64,000 bases of DNA from CADCVQ01 sp038260305 (GTDB taxonomy: Bacteria > Actinomycetota > Thermoleophilia > Solirubrobacterales > Solirubrobacteraceae): the NCBI GenBank assembly GCA_038260305.1, contig JBBSNY010000007.1, positions 62,001 through 126,000 on the forward strand, read 5' to 3'. This document shows positions 22,720-31,770 of the stretch, one piece after another. Position numbers and translations under genes: made by a program. Under the pieces are notes generated by a model. It did no database searches, was not told the DNA's origin, and saw only the letters and a program-made list of their open reading frames with translations. Position 1 is the stretch's first letter, and each line of letters opens with the position of its first letter.

Positions 22720-25100
22720 CTCCGCCCGTTCTCGTAGTGCTCTTGGTAGGCCCTGAACGCCTCCGAGCGCTCGAGCGCGGTGCGCTCGACCTGCGGCACG
22801 GCCAGGGTCCTGCTGTCGGGGTCGAGGCTGACGAGGTGAAGCTCGGCGAGAACCCTGACGAGTCGGCCGGCCAGCGTCGCCGGCCGTGGCGTCTGCGGGT
22901 CACCGCGAAGCAGCTCCTCGAGCTCCTCGCCCCCCGCTCCGCCGGCGTCCCGCAGGGCCCGGTACGTCGCGGCGAGCGAAACACGGAGGTCGTACTCGCG
23001 CTCATGGATGTGCTCCGCGAAGCGTAGCTCAGCCGGACCCCACACCAAGTGCGTCATTGCACCATGTCCGCGGATCGGCCCCGTGGGAGGGTCCAGCAGG
23101 ACGACGTGCATGCCGGCGCGCGCGAGCCCGGGGTCACGCGAGAGCGCCTCGTGCGAGCAGAGCTCGAAGCCGCCGAGGATCGGTGCGAGGTGCCGCGCCC
23201 GCAGCGTCGCGTCGGCCGCGACGACGAGGACGTCCTCACCGGCGCTGACGAGCGCCCCAACGGTGCCGGCGATGCCGCCGCCGCGGCGATCGCGGATCGG
23301 GCTCAGGGTTGCCGGCGCGCGCTGCGCGATCGGCCGCTTGATCTCGGCGATCACGGCGGCGAGGAAGTCCGCGGGCTCCCCCACGATCGTGATCGGCGCG
23401 GGCGCGCAGCGGCGCGCGTCGCGCAGGACGAGGCGCGGCTCGACGCTGCCGTTGTACTCGTTGAGCTCGAGCGAGAACGTCGCGTCCACCGGCCCGTCGC
23501 AGTCGACCTTCGTGACGCCGAACGCGACCGCCCCGGCACGTACGCCACCGGCCTCGACGGTGAAGCGCGCGTGCTTACCCTCGCCCATCGTGCGGGCGTC
23601 GCTGAAGCGCGCCGCGGGCAGCAGCAGCGAGACGCTCGGGTTCGCGATCCCGAACGGGGCGAGGCGCTCGAGCTCCTCGGCGAGCGCGAGCCCGAGCTCG
23701 TCGCCGGCGACAACGGCATCCGCGCGCCGAACGGGCACGAGATCCTCGGGCCGCAGCGTCGCCTCCGCGTGCGCCTCGAAGGCGGCGCGAAAGGCGTCGA
23801 CCTCCGTGGCGAGGATCTCGCAGCCGGCGGCAGCGCGATGGCCGCCGTGACGGGCGAGGTGGATCGCACACGCATCGAGGCCGGCGAGCAGGTCGAAGCC
23901 CGCGATCGAGCGCCCGGAGCCCGTGCCGCGCGCGGCGGCGTCCTGCGCGGCGCCGGCCGGCAGCGCGACGAGCACGGTCGGCCGGTGATGGCGCTCGGCG
24001 ATGCGCGACGCGACGATCCCGATGACGCCCTTGTGCCAGTCCTCGCCCGCGAGCACGTACGCCGCGCGCTCGCCGAGCTGCGCGACCTGCGCCTCGGCCT
24101 CGAACAGGATCCGCGTCTCGGTGTGGCGGCGCTCGGCGTTCAGGCGATCGAGCTCGTCGGCGATCTGCGTCGCGCGGGCCTCGTCGGTCGTCAGGAGCAG
24201 CTCAAGGCCGGCGTCGGCGCGCTCCAGGCGCCCGGCGGCGTTGATCCGCGGGGCGAGCCGGAAGCCGACGGCGCGCGCGTCGATGCGAGCGGGGTCGGCG
24301 CGCGAGACCTTCATGAGCGCGCGCAGCCCGGGACGCTTCGTCGTCGCGAGCGCGCGCAGGCCGGCGCGCACGAGACGACGGTTCTCGCCGCGCAGCGGCA
24401 CGCAGTCCGCGATCGTCGCGAGCGCGACGAGGTCGAGGTCGGCGTCGGCTTCGGCCGGGTCGCGCCCGGCCGCGGCGAGCAGCGCGGCAGCGAACTTGTA
24501 CGCGACGGCGCCCGCGCACAGATCGACGCACGGGTAGTCGCAGACCGCCGGATGGACGATCGGCGCGTCCGGCAGCACGCCGTCGGCGCGCGGGCTGTGG
24601 TGGTCGGTGACGACGACGTCGATCCCGGCCTCGCGCGCGCTGGCGACCTCGTCGACGGCGGTGATCGCGCAATCGGCGGTGATCAGCAGCTTCGTGCCGC
24701 GGACGGCCAGGCGCTGCACGGTCGCGGCCGACAGACCGTAGCCGTCCTCGGCGCGGCTTGGCAGAAACCAGTCGACGTCGGCACCGAGCGAGCGCAGCGT
24801 GCCGACGAGGATCGCCGTCGAGGTGACGCCGTCGACGTCGTAGTCGCCGTGGATCGTGATCCGATCCGAGGCCTCGACGTGCATGAGGACGAGCTCGCAG
24901 GCATCCTCGACGCCCGCGAACAGCGACGGCTCGTGGCGCTCGTCGGCGGCCATCCAGGCGCGGGCGGCGGCCGGATCGCCGAAGCCGCGCCGCACGAGCA
25001 CCTGCGCGAGCACGTGGCTGACACCGAGCTCGCGCTCGAGCGCGAACACCGCGGCGATGTCGCACGGGTCGATCTGCAGGCGCGGGGGCTCCGGTTGCAC
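22686..25100 (-). CDS. recJ: Single-strand-specific exonuclease RecJ
   Basis: This protein of about 804 residues has the DHH-family motifs DYDVDG (about 86-91) and TDHHSP (about 166-168), DHHA1 features (GHRAAAGCEI), and a long C-terminal OB/accessory region. RecJ degrades ssDNA 5' to 3' in recombination and mismatch repair. The start is taken at the GTG at 25100 (VQPEPPRLQID); the open frame runs to 25241 but that stretch looks non-coding. It overlaps rel downstream. The recJ-rel order matches the common secDF-recJ-rel arrangement. Confidence 0.92.
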   Translation of the reverse strand: MQPEPPRLQIDPCDIAAVFALERELGVSHVLAQVLVRRGFGDPAAARAWMAADERHEPSLFAGVEDACELVLMHVEASDRITIHGDYDVDGVTSTAILVGTLRSLGADVDWFLPSRAEDGYGLSAATVQRLAVRGTKLLITADCAITAVDEVASAREAGIDVVVTDHHSPRADGVLPDAPIVHPAVCDYPCVDLCAGAVAYKFAAALLAAAGRDPAEADADLDLVALATIADCVPLRGENRRLVRAGLRALATTKRPGLRALMKVSRADPARIDARAVGFRLAPRINAAGRLERADAGLELLLTTDEARATQIADELDRLNAERRHTETRILFEAEAQVAQLGERAAYVLAGEDWHKGVIGIVASRIAERHHRPTVLVALPAGAAQDAAARGTGSGRSIAGFDLLAGLDACAIHLARHGGHRAAAGCEILATEVDAFRAAFEAHAEATLRPEDLVPVRRADAVVAGDELGLALAEELERLAPFGIANPSVSLLLPAARFSDARTMGEGKHARFTVEAGGVRAGAVAFGVTKVDCDGPVDATFSLELNEYNGSVEPRLVLRDARRCAPAPITIVGEPADFLAAVIAEIKRPIAQRAPATLSPIRDRRGGGIAGTVGALVSAGEDVLVVAADATLRARHLAPILGGFELCSHEALSRDPGLARAGMHVVLLDPPTGPIRGHGAMTHLVWGPAELRFAEHIHEREYDLRVSLAATYRALRDAGGAGGEELEELLRGDPQTPRPATLAGRLVRVLAELHLVSLDPDSRTLAVPQVERTALERSEAFRAYQEHYENGRRWLSGETAKAA

Positions 25101-25370
25101 AGTGTGCAAACTACGCGGGGAGCCCGACGGAACGACCGCCCACGACGTTGCGAGCGCTTCCGACGAGCGGGCCGCGCCGGTCGGACGCCAGCGGCTCCTC
25201 GACGCGATCGAGAACGGATGAGCCCGGATCTGGGCCGGCATCGGCCGACCGGCCCATTGGCTGTGTGCCGGTCGTCACACACGGTTCGGCCGAGTGCAAG
25301 AGGATGTGGGCGTGGCCCGTACCGGCGGCGTCGAAGGGCCGGGCGCCGACCCCGCCGCCGCCGAAGCTGA

Positions 25371-25604
25371 TCGCCGATCCTGTCGTCGGCGATCAGCAAC
25401 ACGTCCAAGGACGACGGCTGGTCGCACCTGGGCGAGGTCGGGTCCTAGGTGAGCAAGAGTCACGCGGCGTTCGATCCACGTCACTACGGCCATGCGAAGC
25501 TCGGCGAGCTCGTTCGCGCCGAGTCATACGTCGAGGTCAAGAACGTCTCCGGCCCGAACGGATCTGGTCTGCAGGTGCGGCTCAAGCCGACGGCTGCGAA
25601 GACA
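25371..25604 (+). pseudogene. Remnant of an NYN/OST-HTH (LOTUS) protein C-terminus
   Basis: One frame reads SAISNTSKDDGWSHLGEVGS, then TAG, then VSKSHAAFDPRHYGHAKLGE and a closing LQVRLKP. This is the C-terminal OST-HTH domain found in bacterial NYN-domain proteins, where a residue such as Leu stands at the TAG position (25446-25448). Upstream the same frame has a TGA at 25368 and the NYN nuclease part is missing. The stretch 25101-25370 holds nothing else I can identify. The frame runs on past 25604 into the antisense of the next gene, so the original end is also gone. Confidence 0.65.
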
Positions 25605-25643
25605 CCGCGCGCGCGCGGAGGCCGCTCGAGCGCGGTCTTTGCG

Positions 25644-25928
25644 CTACTCGGGTGCGAGATCCAGCGGGTTCTTCGCCTCGGCGCGGACGCCGATGACGTA
25701 GACGAGCGCGACGCCGAGGATCGCGCCTGGCACGGCCTCGAGCACGGTGCCGAGGTTCGTCGCGTGCTGTCCCGGCACGGAGAAGCCGTTGATGATCAGG
25801 CCGAAGATGATCGCGCCGAAGACCGAGCCGAGGAAGGCACCGACGATGCCCGCCCAGAAGTGGTCGGGGATAAAGATCGTGAAATGCCACAGGGCGAGGC
25901 CCATCATGGTCCAGGCGAGCGCGCCCAT
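25644..25928 (-). CDS. GlsB/YeaQ/YmgE-like small membrane protein
   Basis: This 94-residue protein has three hydrophobic glycine-rich helices with a GIVGAFLGSVFGAIIFGLI segment, typical of the transglycosylase-associated (GlsB/YeaQ/YmgE) family, whose precise function is unsettled. It differs from the family norm in having a 25-residue loop before the last helix. A GAGGAG ribosome binding site lies 8 bases before the ATG at 25928. It is downstream of secDF on the same strand. Confidence 0.7.
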   Translation of the reverse strand: MGALAWTMMGLALWHFTIFIPDHFWAGIVGAFLGSVFGAIIFGLIINGFSVPGQHATNLGTVLEAVPGAILGVALVYVIGVRAEAKNPLDLAPE

Positions 25929-25973
25929 GTCAGTGACTCCTCGTGCTGATGGGGTTCATGCGATTCACGCGCA

Positions 25974-28958
25974 CTATCTGGGCCTGCCGTGCTTGGCGCG
26001 ACGTTTGGCCGCGGCCGACGAGCCCTTGGGCCGCGGCGTCGCGTCGGGGCGATCGGGCATGACGACGTCCTCGGGCAGCGCGTCGGCGGACGGATCGAGC
26101 TTCGGCGTCTTCGCCTTCGCCTTCGCCTTGGCGGCCGGCGGCGTCTTGGACTTCACGGCCGTCGTGCCGCGGACCGGCTCGACGTGTAGGTCGCGGACCA
26201 TCTCCTCGAACTCCTCGCGTGAGACGTCCTGATCGGGATCGTCCGGAGAGGTCAGGCGCTCCTTGCGGCGCGCGCGCGCCCTCGGCGACGCCTCGATCGC
26301 CGCGCCCGCGGTCGCGAACGCCGGCACGACGCCGCCGTTCTCAGCCGCGATCGCCGCGTGACGACGGCGGTAGATCGGCTCGCGCTCCTTCCACGCCGTC
26401 AGCACCGGCCCGGCGATGAAGACCGACGAGTACGTACCCGAGATCGTGCCGACCAGCAACGCGAACGCAAACGCCCGCAACGTCTCGCCACCGAACACCA
26501 GCAGCGCGAGCACCGGCAACCCGGAGCAGAAGCTCGTCGCGAGCGAGCGGATGATGACCTCGCTCATCGAACGGTTGACGATCTGCGAGAACGCCGCGCG
26601 TGGCATCCGCGGCACGTTCTCGCGGATACGGTCAAACACGATGATCGTGTCATACAGCGAGAAGCCCAAGATCGTCAGCAGCGCCGCGACCGTGGACGTA
26701 CTCACCTCCTGGCCGAAGAGGGCATACACACCCGCCGTGATCAGGATGTCATGCATGACCGCGATCAGCACCGGGACGGCGTACTTCGGCTCAAAACGCA
26801 ACGCGATATACGCCGAAATCACAAGCAGCGACGAGAGGATCGCGATGATCGCCGACTTCGCGACCGTCTGACCAAACGTCGGACCGATCGTGCTCGAGTC
26901 CGACGTATGCGCAAAACCGAACTTCGCCTGCAGCGCGTTGGTGATCTTCTCCTGCGCCGCGGGCTTCAGCGACGCCGTCGAGATCTGAAACGCGCTCGCG
27001 CCCTGGTTCTTTGCGTTCTTGTTGTTGCTTTTGACCTTCTGGACCTTCGCGTCGCCCTGGCCGTTGGCCGCCAGCACGGTGCGCACCGCCGTCTCATCGA
27101 CGTTCTTCGTCAGCGCGACGTTGATCCGCGTCCCGGACTCGAAGTCGATACCGAAGTTGATGCCCTTCGAGCCGAGCGCGAGCGCGCAGACGAGCAAGAT
27201 CACGCCTGAGGCACTGAAGAAGTACTTCGAGTACCCCATGTAGTCCAGGCGAAAGCGCGATCCCTTCTCCCCCCCGGCACCCAACGCAGACGGGTTGGAG
27301 ATCAGCCGCGACTTACTCATCGTGCCGAGAATCGCCTGCGTCGCAAGCACAGCCGTAAACAGCGACACGATCACGCCCAAACCAAGCGTCAGCGCGAACC
27401 CCTTCACGCCCGCCGTCGCGAGCACGAACAAGATGAACGCAACCATGATCGTGACGACGTTCGCGTCGATGATCGCCGACAAACCCTTCTTGTAACCCGC
27501 AGCGATACCGGCCTGGATCGAGCGCCCGCCACGGATCTCCTCCTTCACCCGCTCGAAGATCACGATGTTCGCGTCAGCGGCCACCCCCAACGTCAAGATC
27601 AACCCGGCGATACCCGGCAACGTCAACGTGACCGGGATGAGCTTGATCAGCGCGAAGAAGTACAACGCGTAGATGCCCATCGCGACGACCGCGATGACGC
27701 CGAGCACGCGATAGAACGTCAACAGGAACAACGCCACGATGATGAAGCCCGCGATGCCCGCGAGCAGCCCCTGATCGAGCGCCTCGCGACCGAGCGTCGC
27801 CGACACCTGCGAGCTCGCGATGAGCTCGAGGCGCAGCGGCAGCGCGCCGGTCTTCAGGACGTTGGCGAGATCCTGGGCGGACTGGATCGTGAAGCCGCCC
27901 TCGATCTGCGAGCCGTTGCGGCTGTCGATGCCGTCCAGGTTCTTGCGGAAGTCGATGTACGGGATCGAGACGAGCTGGTCGTCGAGCACGATCGCGAAGT
28001 GCTGGTTGGCGTCCGCGGGCGTCTGGCCCGGCAGCAGGCCGACGCTGCGCTGGCCGCGCTGGGCGATCTCGCGCGTGACCTTCTGCCAGATCTTCTGACC
28101 CTTGTCGGTGAACTCGAACGTGACGTTCGGCAGGCTGTCGCCGCCGGCGCCGTCGTTGAAGCCCTGCTTGGGATTCGTGATCTCCTTGCCCTGCAAGGCG
28201 ACGTCGTCCTGCAGGACGTACCAGGCGTCGGTCTTCACCTTGACCTTCGGGTCCTGCTCGACACGGACGATGACCGTGTTCGGCTTCACCTCGTAGACCT
28301 TGGCCTTGTCGCGCACGGCCTTCGGCGCGGTCAGCAGCGCCTCGCCCTTCGTGGCCGAGCCGTAGCGCTTGTCGGTGCCGGTGCCGGTGCCGTAGACGGT
28401 CTTGGTCTTCGGATTGACGGCATAGAAGAGGCTGTCCTCGCGCGAGTTGTTCGGCTCGACCTTTCCGGGGCGCTTGGACGCAAGCAGCACGGCGTCGTAG
28501 AGATTCAGCACGTTGCCCTGCAGCGGCTGGCCCGACGCGTCGTTGTGCTGACCCGTGACGTTCGGATCCTGCGGATGGGTCTTGCCGTCGGGTCCGACGA
28601 CGTTGAGCTCCCAGTCGTAGAACGCGAGCTGGGCGACGGTGCCGACCGTCCGGATCGCCTCGGCGAGGTTGCCGGCGTTCGGCAGGGCGACGGCGATCTG
28701 GTTGTCGCCCGTGCGCTGGATCTCCGGCTCGGCGACGCCGATCTGGTCGATGCGCTTGCGCATGATGTCGATCGCGAGGTCGATTGCCTCCGGCGTGATC
28801 GGAACCGCCTTCGACGCCTTCGCCTGGTAGATGAGCTCGACGCCGCCTTTGAGGTCGAGGCCCTGCTTGGTCTGCTTCAGCGAGATGACGACGGCCGACG
28901 CGATCAGCAGACCGAGGACGAGCAGCAGGATGAAGAGATTGCGGCGGCGGTCGGACAC
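25974..28958 (-). CDS. secDF: Fused protein translocase subunit SecDF
   Basis: This 994-residue protein joins SecD and SecF in one chain. The SecD half starts with one helix, then GLDLKGGVELIYQAK, a large periplasmic P1 region and five helices with ADANIVIFERVKEE. The SecF half starts near residue 580 with GINFGIDFESGTRI and has GFSLYDTIIVFDRIREN. The C-terminal tail of about 110 residues is charged and Lys/Ala/Pro-rich. SecDF uses the proton gradient to pull exported proteins out of SecYEG. The start is a GTG. Codon choice between about 26,600 and 27,700 is noticeably less GC-rich at third positions than in the rest of the gene. Confidence 0.95.
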   Translation of the reverse strand: MSDRRRNLFILLLVLGLLIASAVVISLKQTKQGLDLKGGVELIYQAKASKAVPITPEAIDLAIDIMRKRIDQIGVAEPEIQRTGDNQIAVALPNAGNLAEAIRTVGTVAQLAFYDWELNVVGPDGKTHPQDPNVTGQHNDASGQPLQGNVLNLYDAVLLASKRPGKVEPNNSREDSLFYAVNPKTKTVYGTGTGTDKRYGSATKGEALLTAPKAVRDKAKVYEVKPNTVIVRVEQDPKVKVKTDAWYVLQDDVALQGKEITNPKQGFNDGAGGDSLPNVTFEFTDKGQKIWQKVTREIAQRGQRSVGLLPGQTPADANQHFAIVLDDQLVSIPYIDFRKNLDGIDSRNGSQIEGGFTIQSAQDLANVLKTGALPLRLELIASSQVSATLGREALDQGLLAGIAGFIIVALFLLTFYRVLGVIAVVAMGIYALYFFALIKLIPVTLTLPGIAGLILTLGVAADANIVIFERVKEEIRGGRSIQAGIAAGYKKGLSAIIDANVVTIMVAFILFVLATAGVKGFALTLGLGVIVSLFTAVLATQAILGTMSKSRLISNPSALGAGGEKGSRFRLDYMGYSKYFFSASGVILLVCALALGSKGINFGIDFESGTRINVALTKNVDETAVRTVLAANGQGDAKVQKVKSNNKNAKNQGASAFQISTASLKPAAQEKITNALQAKFGFAHTSDSSTIGPTFGQTVAKSAIIAILSSLLVISAYIALRFEPKYAVPVLIAVMHDILITAGVYALFGQEVSTSTVAALLTILGFSLYDTIIVFDRIRENVPRMPRAAFSQIVNRSMSEVIIRSLATSFCSGLPVLALLVFGGETLRAFAFALLVGTISGTYSSVFIAGPVLTAWKEREPIYRRRHAAIAAENGGVVPAFATAGAAIEASPRARARRKERLTSPDDPDQDVSREEFEEMVRDLHVEPVRGTTAVKSKTPPAAKAKAKAKTPKLDPSADALPEDVVMPDRPDATPRPKGSSAAAKRRAKHGRPR

Positions 28959-28973
28959 GGAGCTGCTGCCAGC

Positions 28974-29423
28974 CTACTTCGTCGGAGTGAGCACGAGCAG
29001 CAAGCCGCCGTCGTCGTCGTATGCCGGAAACAGGTCCGCGGTGGCGGCCGCGGGCAGGTCGCCCTCGGCGTTGACCTGCACCGTCTTGCCGAGCGCCCGC
29101 ACGCCCCACTCGAGAACCGTGCCCACGTGGTCGTCGCCGCCGGCGAACTTCAGGCCGAGGACCTCGTTGACGTCGCGGCCGATGACACGCTCGTCGTCGA
29201 GGCCGGTGAGCTCGAACGATCCGCGGCCGCAGCCGATGACCCGGCCCTTCTGATCGCAGACGAAGAAGGCCGCGTTCGGAGCCGGGTAGTAGTCGTCGAG
29301 CAGCTCGAAGAGAAAGCCGAAGCCGCACTTCGAGCAACCCTTCGCCTGGCGCGTGAAGCCGGCGCTGCGATCGGTCTCGGCGCTGCGGTTGCCGCAGCTG
29401 GGGCAGATGAAGAGATGAGCCAT
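28974..29423 (-). CDS. Zinc-ribbon plus PAS-like domain protein
   Basis: This 149-residue protein has an N-terminal zinc ribbon (Cys7, Cys10, Cys30, Cys33: CPSC and CSKC). A PAS-like domain follows with NAAFFVCDQKGRVIGCGRGSFELTG and VIGRDVNEVLGL. There is no output domain. It could be a small redox or ligand sensor, or a partner of the Sec or Ruv proteins. It occupies the slot between ruvB and secD where yajC is commonly found. Function unknown. Confidence 0.7.
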   Translation of the reverse strand: MAHLFICPSCGNRSAETDRSAGFTRQAKGCSKCGFGFLFELLDDYYPAPNAAFFVCDQKGRVIGCGRGSFELTGLDDERVIGRDVNEVLGLKFAGGDDHVGTVLEWGVRALGKTVQVNAEGDLPAAATADLFPAYDDDGGLLLVLTPTK

Positions 29424-29494
29424 GGGTCCGGTCTAAGCGTAGAGAAGCGTTCGTAAATGCCCGATCAAGGCCGTCGGGCCGCCGTCGCGCTGCC

Positions 29495-30517
29495 TCAGAA
29501 GAGGCTCTCGACCGCCGCGGCCGGTGGCTTGAGCCCGAGATGCTCGAAGGCGCGCCGGGTCGCGGCGCGCCCGCGCGGCGTGCGCTTCAGCAGGCCGCAC
29601 TGCAATAGGTAGGGCTCGTAGACGTCCTCGATCGTGTCCTGCTCCTCGCCGACGGTCGCCGCGAGCGTCGACAGCCCGACCGGGCCGCCCTCGAACTTCG
29701 CGCAGATCGCGCGCAGCAGCTCGCGGTCGAGGCGGTCGAGGCCGAGCTCGTCGATCTCGAGCATCACGAGCGCGGCGTCTGCGGCTTCGGCCGTGACGAC
29801 CCCACCGAAGCGCACCTGGGCGTAGTCGCGTACGCGCTTGAGCAGCCGGTTGGCGACGCGGGGCGTGCCGCGGCTACGCGAGGCGATCGCGTCGGCGCCG
29901 TCGGGCTCGAGCGCGACGTCGAGGATCCGCGCCGAGCGCGTGACGATCGTGGCGAGGTCAGGAAGGTCGTAGTGCTCGAGGCGATGCTGCAACCCGAAGC
30001 GGTCGCGCAGCGGCGCCGTCAGCAGGCCCGTGCGCGTCGTCGCGCCGATCAGCGTGAACGGCGGCAGCTCGAGCGTCACGATCCGCGCGCCCGCGCCCAT
30101 GCCGACGGTGATCGGAAGCTGGCGATCCTCCATCGCGGGGTAGAAGGTCTCCTCGAGCGCGCGCTGCAGGCGGTGGATCTCGTCGACGAAGAAGACGCTG
30201 CCGGGCTCGAGCGCCGTCAGGAAGGCGGCGACGTCGGCCTTGCGCTCAAGCGCCGGACCGGCGGTCATGACGAACGGCGCGTCGAGCTCGGCGGCGATGA
30301 TCTGCGCGAGCGTCGTCTTGCCGAGGCCGGGCGGGCCGGCGAGCAGGACGTGGTCGAGCGCCTCGCCGCGTGCGAGCGCCGCCTCGATCGAGATCGAGAG
30401 CTGCTCCTTCAGCGACGGCTGGCCGACGAAGTCCTCGAGGCAGCGCGGGCGCAGCGAGCGGTCGAGCTCGAGCTCGTCCTCGATGCGCTGGGGCGTCTGG
30501 ATGCGCGGCGCGCTCAT
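29495..30517 (-). CDS. ruvB: Holliday junction branch-migration helicase RuvB
   Basis: This 340-residue AAA+ ATPase has Walker A GPPGLGKT at 61-68, Walker B VFFVDEIHRL, the sensor/arginine-finger stretch GATTRTGLLTAPLRDRFG, and the C-terminal winged helix (LLQCGLLKRTPRGRAAT). It drives branch migration of Holliday junctions with RuvA. The ATG overlaps the ruvA stop by 4 bases. Confidence 0.98.
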   Translation of the reverse strand: MSAPRIQTPQRIEDELELDRSLRPRCLEDFVGQPSLKEQLSISIEAALARGEALDHVLLAGPPGLGKTTLAQIIAAELDAPFVMTAGPALERKADVAAFLTALEPGSVFFVDEIHRLQRALEETFYPAMEDRQLPITVGMGAGARIVTLELPPFTLIGATTRTGLLTAPLRDRFGLQHRLEHYDLPDLATIVTRSARILDVALEPDGADAIASRSRGTPRVANRLLKRVRDYAQVRFGGVVTAEAADAALVMLEIDELGLDRLDRELLRAICAKFEGGPVGLSTLAATVGEEQDTIEDVYEPYLLQCGLLKRTPRGRAATRRAFEHLGLKPPAAAVESLF

Positions 30518-31095
30518 CGACGGGCGGCCCGCAGCGCGTTGGCGATGAGCGTCTCAGGCGGGTCGTCGGGCGCGTCACGCAGCAGCTCGTCGGCCTCGAC
30601 GATCGTGAAGCCGAGCTCGACGAGGCCGTCACGCGCCAGGCGACGCGGATCGTCGGAGCGGGTGATGACGATCTCCTCGCCCGCCAGCGCGCTGCCGCCG
30701 ACCTTCTCGCGCAGCTCGACGATGATCCGCTCCGCGGTGCGCTTGCCGATCCCCGGCACGGCCTGCAGGCGCGCGACGTCGCCGCAGGCGAGCGCGGTGA
30801 CGAGCTCGCGCGGGGTGCCGCCCGACAGCACCGCGAGCGCGACCTTCGGCCCGACGGACTGCACGCCGATGAGCGCGAGGAAGAGGTCGCGCTCGGCCTC
30901 GGTGGCGAACCCGAACAGCGCGAGCGCGTCGTCGCGCACGATCAGGTGGCTGTGCAGCGTCACGGTCTGCCCGACCGCGGGAACGCGGCGCAGCGTCTCC
31001 GCCGACACCGCGAGCCGGTAGCCGACGCCGCCGCACTCGAGGACGACGTGGTCGAGACGGCGGACCGCGACGGTGCCGCGGACCAGTGCGATCAC
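30514..31095 (-). CDS. ruvA: Holliday junction DNA-binding protein RuvA
   Basis: This 193-residue protein has an N-terminal OB fold (MIALVRGTVAVR, GVGYRL), two helix-hairpin-helix motifs (IGVQSVGPKVALAVLSG; VPGIGKRTAERIIVEL) and a C-terminal UBA-like domain that contacts RuvB. The start is GTG. It overlaps ruvB and ruvC by 4 bases on each side, a coupled ruvC-ruvA-ruvB operon. Confidence 0.97.
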   Translation of the reverse strand: MIALVRGTVAVRRLDHVVLECGGVGYRLAVSAETLRRVPAVGQTVTLHSHLIVRDDALALFGFATEAERDLFLALIGVQSVGPKVALAVLSGGTPRELVTALACGDVARLQAVPGIGKRTAERIIVELREKVGGSALAGEEIVITRSDDPRRLARDGLVELGFTIVEADELLRDAPDDPPETLIANALRAARR

Positions 31096-31655
31096 GCGGG
31101 CATCCTGCGGTCGTGGATCTGGACGCCGTCCTGCGCGGTGGCGAGCTCGCCGGGGACGACGCTGCTGGCGGCGACCGCCGCGGCGTGCGGGGCGCCGTTG
31201 ATGTGGCAGATCGCGATCGCGAGCGCGTCGGCCGCGTGCTCCGGGTGCGGCGGCTGCTCGAGCGACAGCATCGACTGGACCATCCGCGCGACCTGATCCT
31301 TCTCGGCGCGCCCCGAGCCGCAGACCGCGTGCTTGACCTGCTGCGGCGTATAGGAGACGACGTCGAGGCGGCGCTCGCCCGCGGCCAGCATGACGACGCC
31401 GCGCGCCTGACCTACGGCGAACGCGCTCGACGCGTTCTTGCCGAAGTAGATGTCCTCCAAGGAGATGACGGTCGCGAGGTGCAGGTCCAGCAGCTCGGCG
31501 ACGCGACGGTGGATCGCGGCGAGGCGGATCTGCATGGGAGCTTCCGGCCGCGTCGTGATGACGCCTCCGTCGAGCGCGTAGAGGCGCCCGCAGCGGCGTT
31601 CGACGACGCCGTAGCCGGTGTTGGCGATACCGGGGTCGATGCCGAGGACGATCAT
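31092..31655 (-). CDS. ruvC: Holliday junction resolvase RuvC
   Basis: This 187-residue RNase H-like nuclease begins MIVLGIDPGIANTGYGV, with the first catalytic Asp at residue 7. The second acidic residue is in ISLEDIYFGKN and the late Asp pair in HAADALAIAICH. It cuts four-way junctions symmetrically. It is first in the ruvCAB operon. No yebC gene precedes it here; yebC is about 14 kb away at 45722. Confidence 0.97.
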   Translation of the reverse strand: MIVLGIDPGIANTGYGVVERRCGRLYALDGGVITTRPEAPMQIRLAAIHRRVAELLDLHLATVISLEDIYFGKNASSAFAVGQARGVVMLAAGERRLDVVSYTPQQVKHAVCGSGRAEKDQVARMVQSMLSLEQPPHPEHAADALAIAICHINGAPHAAAVAASSVVPGELATAQDGVQIHDRRMPA

Positions 31656-31770
31656 CGGAGGTGATTCTGCGCCCGCTGCCGGATGTCCTCCCGCGCGACG
31701 CCGCGCGGGTGAGCCTGCAAGCGATCTGGCGTCTCGTGGCCGCCCGGCGCAGCGCCCGCCGCGGCGTCGT

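Noticed and set aside
20572..25370. Two plus-strand frames of over 700 codons opposite rel and recJ
   Set aside because: Antisense artefacts; both minus-strand genes have intact family motifs.
25974..28958. Possible mis-assembly joining separate secD and secF genes
   Set aside because: The join is in frame, keeps both halves complete, and SecDF fusions are known in several phyla.
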